DNA of 64,000 nt. Origin: Tamarix chinensis. Lineage: Eukaryota > Streptophyta > Magnoliopsida > Caryophyllales > Tamaricaceae. The stretch is from positions 107,996,688-108,060,687 of the forward strand of contig CM060175.1 in NCBI GenBank assembly GCA_030549775.1, given 5' to 3'. The notes beneath the pieces were generated by a model that had not been told where the DNA came from, made no database searches, and was given only the letters and a program-made list of their open reading frames with translations. A program made the position numbers and the translations under genes. The stretch's first letter is position 1, and each line of letters begins with the position of its first letter. This document shows positions 59,171-64,000 of the stretch, piece after piece.

Positions 59171-60512
59171 TGGTTTTCTGATTTCTGTAATCCACCCAAT
59201 TAATGACTCGCGAACATTAAAAATCTCATTTGTAGCAAATAATCCACTCTAATTAGTATCAAATGGATATTGATTATATAATTAATATTCAAAATATGAA
59301 ATTAAAAAAACACATCAATATAAAAATAAATAACAAAAATTTATAGAATAAGGGTAATTTACCCGTTAAAGTTTAAAATCAACTAATAAATGACTTAAAA
59401 AATCTTACTCACTCCTGAATAAATCGTCTGTCATATGTGAGTTATGATGAGTAACTTATCCATTATATCCAAAATTTTTGGAAATCTTATTAATACATCG
59501 CTGAGTTTATTTTGGCTAAAAAAATTGTTAGATTTATTATCTTTTATTATACTTATTGAATTCAATGTTCAAAATAAACAAATGTTGTGTGATTAATTGA
59601 AAGAAGTGAAAAAAAAAGATTGTGTTAAAAAGAATTGTACACAAATAAAAAAGTTAAATTAAGAAAAAATATAAACTTTGTAATTTGAGTGCGCATGCAA
59701 CAACATCCTTACCTTTATTTTTGGTGAGGTTAGTAACATATTTAACATCTTATCTGGAAAACAGTGCGTAGGTCTTTTTTCCATGAGCAAGCACCATAAT
59801 AGTTGGCAGGGCCTACTTTACGAAACTGCTTTTTAGCTAGGTGCTTCGCAGGCGGCAGGTGTATCAATTCCATTCCTTCCAGGAATGATTGATTGATCCA
59901 ATGAAGGATGTATAACAGGATTTCTATGAGATCATTAAACATGAACCAATGCCAAATATGGAAGCAATAATATGAACTCCAAATTCAAGATGATAGTTGA
60001 AATTAGCAACCACGTAAATCACATAAAGTTAGGTATTAATATTATGGGGAATGATTGAGTATTAACAGCACTCGATGGATGCATAAATTGATAGGCAATG
60101 AAAAGGGTTTTTTTTTTTTTAATTTTTAAATTTACATATATATGCCTCTCATCTATTTTGCATGAATTGTTATTACGCTAAAAAAAGGATATGTTTGAGA
60201 ATAATATCCTATATATAAGATGATTCTCCATTTATGTATAGAAGGTTTCAAAGTTAATAAGATGAGTTCAGTAGGTGACCTAACTTAATTATACATTATT
60301 ATGGAATTAGATTTGAATCTAATTGAGATTAATATATAAGGCACCTAAATCATGTATAGTTTAATTTTAACCATTAGATAACTATGTTGAAGTGTAATTT
60401 GGGACCTTTAATTAACCTGCAGATTCCATTAATAACCTTTCAATGTCGATATATACTGTGTCAAGTTAAATAACAGCCGCAAAATTCTCGCCTTGAAAAC
60501 GATCTAAGAGTA
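59171..60512. other. AT-rich intergenic sequence
   Basis: A 66-codon minus-strand ORF at 59,742-59,942 has a modestly higher GC content but is unrecognised. No other feature is seen. Confidence 0.5.
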
Positions 60513-60513
60513 A

Positions 60514-60563
<50 letters not shown>
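60514..60563. repeat. (ATA)n microsatellite
   Basis: About 16 uninterrupted trinucleotide units. Confidence 0.95.
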
Positions 60564-60565
<2 letters not shown>

Positions 60566-61121
60566 GGAATTCAGCAAATAATCCAAATGTCATACGTTCA
60601 CACACTATAATCACAGGAATCACATGAGATGGGAGTGTGGTGTCCTCCACATAAACAAAATATGTCTATCTCTTTGTTTGTTTGTTTCTCCCCCCGGCCC
60701 CCCACTCTCTCTTATATATATATATATATTGGTTCTTTATTGGTCTAGTAAAAATACTTTGACTTTTTTTTTATAAAATTTTAGATTTAAATTATACCGT
60801 CTCCGATATATATCTTAAAAGTAAGATAATATGTGAATCTTTTAAGATAAAATAACTACAATAATTTAAATAAATATAATATAAAAGAATAATTTTTATT
60901 AGTAATTAAAATCATTAATTTAAAAATTAACTTTTTATAAATATCTACAACCATAAATACATATTTTTTATAAGTCTAAAATATATGTCGCGTCTTTCCT
61001 CCATCCCGGACCCTTCTAAAACACATGTCGAGTTAGTTCGGAATAAAATTTGCCTAAGACAATTATATTGTTTATATATATATATATATATTCCCCAAGC
61101 CACGCTAGCTCATCCTCGTGC
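60564..61121. other. Upstream region of the GDSL gene
   Basis: AT-rich, with (AT)n runs at about 60,715-60,730 and 61,073-61,091 and a C-rich 'tctccccccggccccccact' at about 60,690. No gene. Confidence 0.5.
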
Positions 61122-61122
61122 C

Positions 61123-61130
61123 TATATATA
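61123..61130 (+). promoter_or_regulatory. TATA box of the GDSL gene
   Basis: CCTATATATAATA lies 75 bp before the chosen ATG. A start ~30 bp downstream gives a leader of about 50 nt. The longer AT microsatellite at 61,073-61,091 could also serve. Confidence 0.5.
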
Positions 61131-61204
61131 ATAATCTCCACAGAGAGTCGATCCAAGTAGCCTTTGCCTGGCTAGTATTCTGTCATCGAAGACTGCGGGG
61201 AGAT

Positions 61205-64000
61205 ATGGCATTAGCAGCACCATATTTGTCTCGTACTACTAATTTCTTCCAGCAGCTTCCTCTCTTAATATTATTTATAACAATTAGCGGTTATTGTTGG
61301 AAGGCTTCAAGGGCGGATGACGGCCGACGGCTAGCGCCCGCTTTATTCGTGTTCGGAGATTCATTGGTTGATGTGGGCAACAACAACTATCTCAGATTAT
61401 CGATTGCTAAAGCCGATTTCCCTCACAACGGCATTGATTTTACCACCCATAAGCCCACCGGTAGATTCAGCAATGGCAAGAATGCTGCTGATTTCCTTGG
61501 TACGTACGTAATTTTCATGCTTCAAATTTCAATTTTCATAAATAAGCCTAGCCAGCTGCTTCCTTTTCTCTAATTTTCATACTGTACGTACGTAGTTTTT
61601 TTTTTTTTTTTTGAGTGGTTATGGTTGCTTTTTTCGAGAGAACTTCTCCAGGTTTGAGTGGCATCCATCCCCCACTTCCTAAGATGTCTTTATTCTTCCC
61701 TGTCAGCCTTCACGCAAAGGCCCTGAAGCTAGCTAGATTCTTTATCTTTTCCTTTTAATCTTTGCAAATCCAATCTCCCCCCCCCTCCACTCTCTCTATT
61801 TTTTTTAATCATTTTGTTATCTTTTTGTAGCGGAGATGCTCGGGTTACCCTCCCCGCCACCTTACCTTTCTTTGCTGAGAAGGAAGACCAATATCAGTAG
61901 CTCCCTCACTGGCATAAATTTTGCCTCCGGAGGTGCTGGCATATTTGATGGCAATGACCAATTTTATGTAAGTCGTCGGCTTCTCCCAGTCACTAGTTTG
62001 TCTATCAAATCACTCTTCATCTTTTTTCTGTCATTAGTCAGATAATCAAAGTTGGGCTTCTTTTTTCCCATTTTCTTTCTCTGTGTCTGTGTGTGTAAAA
62101 GAAATTTAGGCTTTCTAATCAAAGTATCAAACATTGGCCACGTACTTTTTTATTTTGATTTGTTCTAATCGAGTAAACTTTAACCCAACAAAGAGGAGGA
62201 TATTATGATATGACTACCGGAACCAAGAGCACTTCCTTTCCTTCCTTTGCATCAAAGGGTAAGGATCAGTAGTTCTGTACAGTTTATATGACGCGCGTAC
62301 AGACGCTTTTACACCTTTTGCGGTAGGGAATAATAGATAGGCGTGCAGGAATAATGACTCAGCACCATTCCAGCTATTCACGCGGGATCCTTGAAGCTCA
62401 ATTGGTACATGTTAATGCAGCAGGATGGCCATATGGGACAGGCCCAGCAAAGTAAAAGTCCAGTACAATAGATAGTGTCCATCCACTAATTATCACACAA
62501 CAGGTTACTAGTACGAAAGTACGACGAAGAAAAAGTAAAGACAAAAACATTTTTCTTTTCCTCAGTTTTTTTTATTGTTATGCATTTAGCGTGTCGGCCT
62601 GATATTCTTCCAAATGAACCATTCCCAATTAGTTAGTATATGGTGAATATTATAAGCCTTGATCAAGGTGTACAGTGTATATGGTATCATGTAAATAAAT
62701 AACGGAACAATTATTAGATGATTAATATTTATACGATAGTTTTTGTGAATTGTTAATTGTGTAAATGAAACTAATTTTATATTTCATCATCATATGTTTG
62801 ATGTTTTATAAAGACATACTTTGTATTTTATCATGACATATTTTTTGGTTTAAGTACGATATACTTAATTCTTTTTATTATGGTCCAGCATTCTATAATC
62901 ATATTTTTCTTCACTGTTATATTTCACTACGATACGTTTGGTGTTTCACCATAATATATATTGTATTTTACCATAATGTATTTTATATTTTACCATAGAC
63001 TAATCAATATCAGTCATTATTTTACTATGATCCATCTTTATTCTTCACCATACATCTTTGATATGTAATTAGGATCTAATCATGATATGTTTGATATTTT
63101 ATCATTGTTGCCTTCATATTTATCTGATAAACATAATTTGTCATATTTCACTAGCATTATCTTTATGATTCACTACTACTATGCTATACTTAATCACAAT
63201 TTTTTATCATATTAATTTTTTGACAAAATTATATCAATATGGATTTATTTATGGAAAAAAATCTTAAAAATATTATAATATACTTATTATTATTATTATA
63301 TTCAGAAATTCCAATCATTTCTTATAAAGAAATTGTTGACGTCATAACATCAGGATACACAATGCTTATGATAATATGGTTACACGGTAGAAACTGCGAA
63401 CGGTCTACAACGTCATTTTTCCCCCTAACGATTCCTCTGGCTTATACAGTTACATGGATTATGTAACAATTTGCATTTTTTTTCACCTAATGATTCTACA
63501 GCGTCAAGCAATTCCCATGAGCAGACAATCGCAATACTTCTCCGCAGTACAGGCAGTACTAGTGAAGCAGCTTGGACAGTCTAGTGCAGGTGATGAGTTA
63601 TCGAAAGCCATTTTCGGGATTGTTATTGGAAGTAATGATATCCTGGGCTACTTTGGGTCAAAGTCCAACGCCAGTAAGGAAGTCGCGCCACAACAGCTTG
63701 TAGATTCAATGGTTGACACCATAAAAGGGCAATTGAAGGTACTTTCTCGTCTATCCGAAGTTCAAGAGATTCTACGTACAGACATTAATAATTATATTCC
63801 ATGTCATCTGGCTCGCATTTTCTTAAATTATTAATTTCCTGCAGGGAATATATGATCTTGGAGGTCGCAAATTCGTCATGATAGGAATAGGGGCGATCGG
63901 TTGTTGTCCATCACAGAGGAGCAAGAACAAAAGTGGGGAGTGCGATGAAGAAACTAACTACTGGGTTTCTCAATACAACAAAGGCTTGAAATCTGTGCTG
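61205..64000 (+). CDS. GDSL esterase/lipase, 5' part (exons 1-3 and part of exon 4), continues past the window
   Basis: Exons 61,205-61,499; 61,831-61,967; 63,502-63,738; 63,845-64,000 and beyond, all GT-AG with matching phase, give 275 codons so far. Plant members have about 350-380, so roughly a quarter is missing, including the block V DxxH. The family hydrolyses acyl esters by a Ser-His dyad or triad and is usually secreted. Visible here: hydrophobic N-terminus (residues 18-30, probable signal peptide); block [17 protein letters not shown] with nucleophile Ser53; [16 protein letters not shown]; block [15 protein letters not shown] at 126-138; block [13 protein letters not shown] at 186-195 with the oxyanion Asn; and [17 protein letters not shown] in exon 4. 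ATG at 61,205 is the first in frame, since upstream in-frame sequence begins only with GTG. Intron 2 is 1,534 bp and repeat-filled; the others are 331 and 106 bp. The substrate cannot be predicted. Confidence 0.95.
62740..63290 (-). repeat. Degenerate CACCAT/TGGTGAAA minisatellite in GDSL intron 2, copy 3 of the family
   Basis: Roughly 15 diverged units of ~25-30 bp, such as 'tatttcatcatcatatgttt', 'gtattttatcatgacatatt', 'gtgtttcaccataatatata', 'gtattttaccataatgtatt' and 'atattttaccatagac'. They lead into 'tatatcaatatggatttatt' and 'tatggaaaaaaatcttaaaa', which matches the ends of the copies at 38.9 kb and 44.4 kb. It accounts for much of the intron's length. The orientation given is that of the TGGTGAAA unit. 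Confidence 0.6.

Noticed and set aside
1..64000. CRISPR arrays, bacterial operons, prophage, tRNA or rRNA genes
   Set aside because: The sequence is plant nuclear. Tandem arrays present lack unique equal-length spacers, and no complete tRNA or rRNA was recognised by eye. A covariance-model scan would be needed to exclude small RNA genes.

Overview
The window is a piece of a flowering-plant nuclear genome. It is very AT-rich, has two split genes with GT-AG introns, carries Arabidopsis-type TTTAGGG telomere-like repeats, and is dominated by decayed plant transposons (Tekay/Del-like long LTRs, Ty1/copia, TRIM-like, SINE, hAT MITE, PIF/Harbinger and MULE remnants). The species cannot be told from sequence alone.

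Layout. 1-9,251 is a pile-up of long LTRs of one Ty3/gypsy-like family (ends TGTAATAC...TGTTACA) in both orientations, with a gag remnant and a primer-binding-like site. 9,252-15,700 is AT-rich filler with low-complexity tracts. 15,700-16,480 is a dead PIF/Harbinger transposase. 17,214-22,270 holds another long LTR, a short tandem array that flanks it, and a diverged LTR fragment. 23,700-24,470 is a ~138 bp-period array. 24,943-27,443 looks like one DNA element with inverted ends that carries ~970 bp of interstitial telomere-like repeat. 28,350-31,452 is a TRIM-like element split by a 2.47 kb solo LTR. 33,728-33,864 is a tRNA-derived SINE with near-perfect 17 bp target duplications. 40,363-43,032 is a truncated, stop-riddled copia polyprotein. 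43,281-43,832 is a tandem duplication. 58,100-59,170 is a dead MULE/FAR1-type transposase.

Only two convincing host genes are present. The first (47,737-51,203, + strand) is a complete nine-exon plant LpxK (tetraacyldisaccharide 4'-kinase) of 403 codons. A 322 bp hAT-type MITE with a perfect 8 bp target duplication lies 68 bp upstream of its ATG. The second (61,205 to the window end, + strand) is the 5' part of a GDSL esterase/lipase gene, with three complete exons and part of a fourth. Its 1.5 kb second intron contains a degenerate minisatellite also found at 38.3 and 44.2 kb.

The genes do not form a pathway together. The window is best read as two isolated genes at the right-hand side of a transposon-rich tract. 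I found no clearly new multi-gene system. The most unusual structures are the telomere-repeat-bearing element, the MITE that duplicated a TATA-like sequence in front of LpxK, and the dispersed TGGTGAAA minisatellite family.
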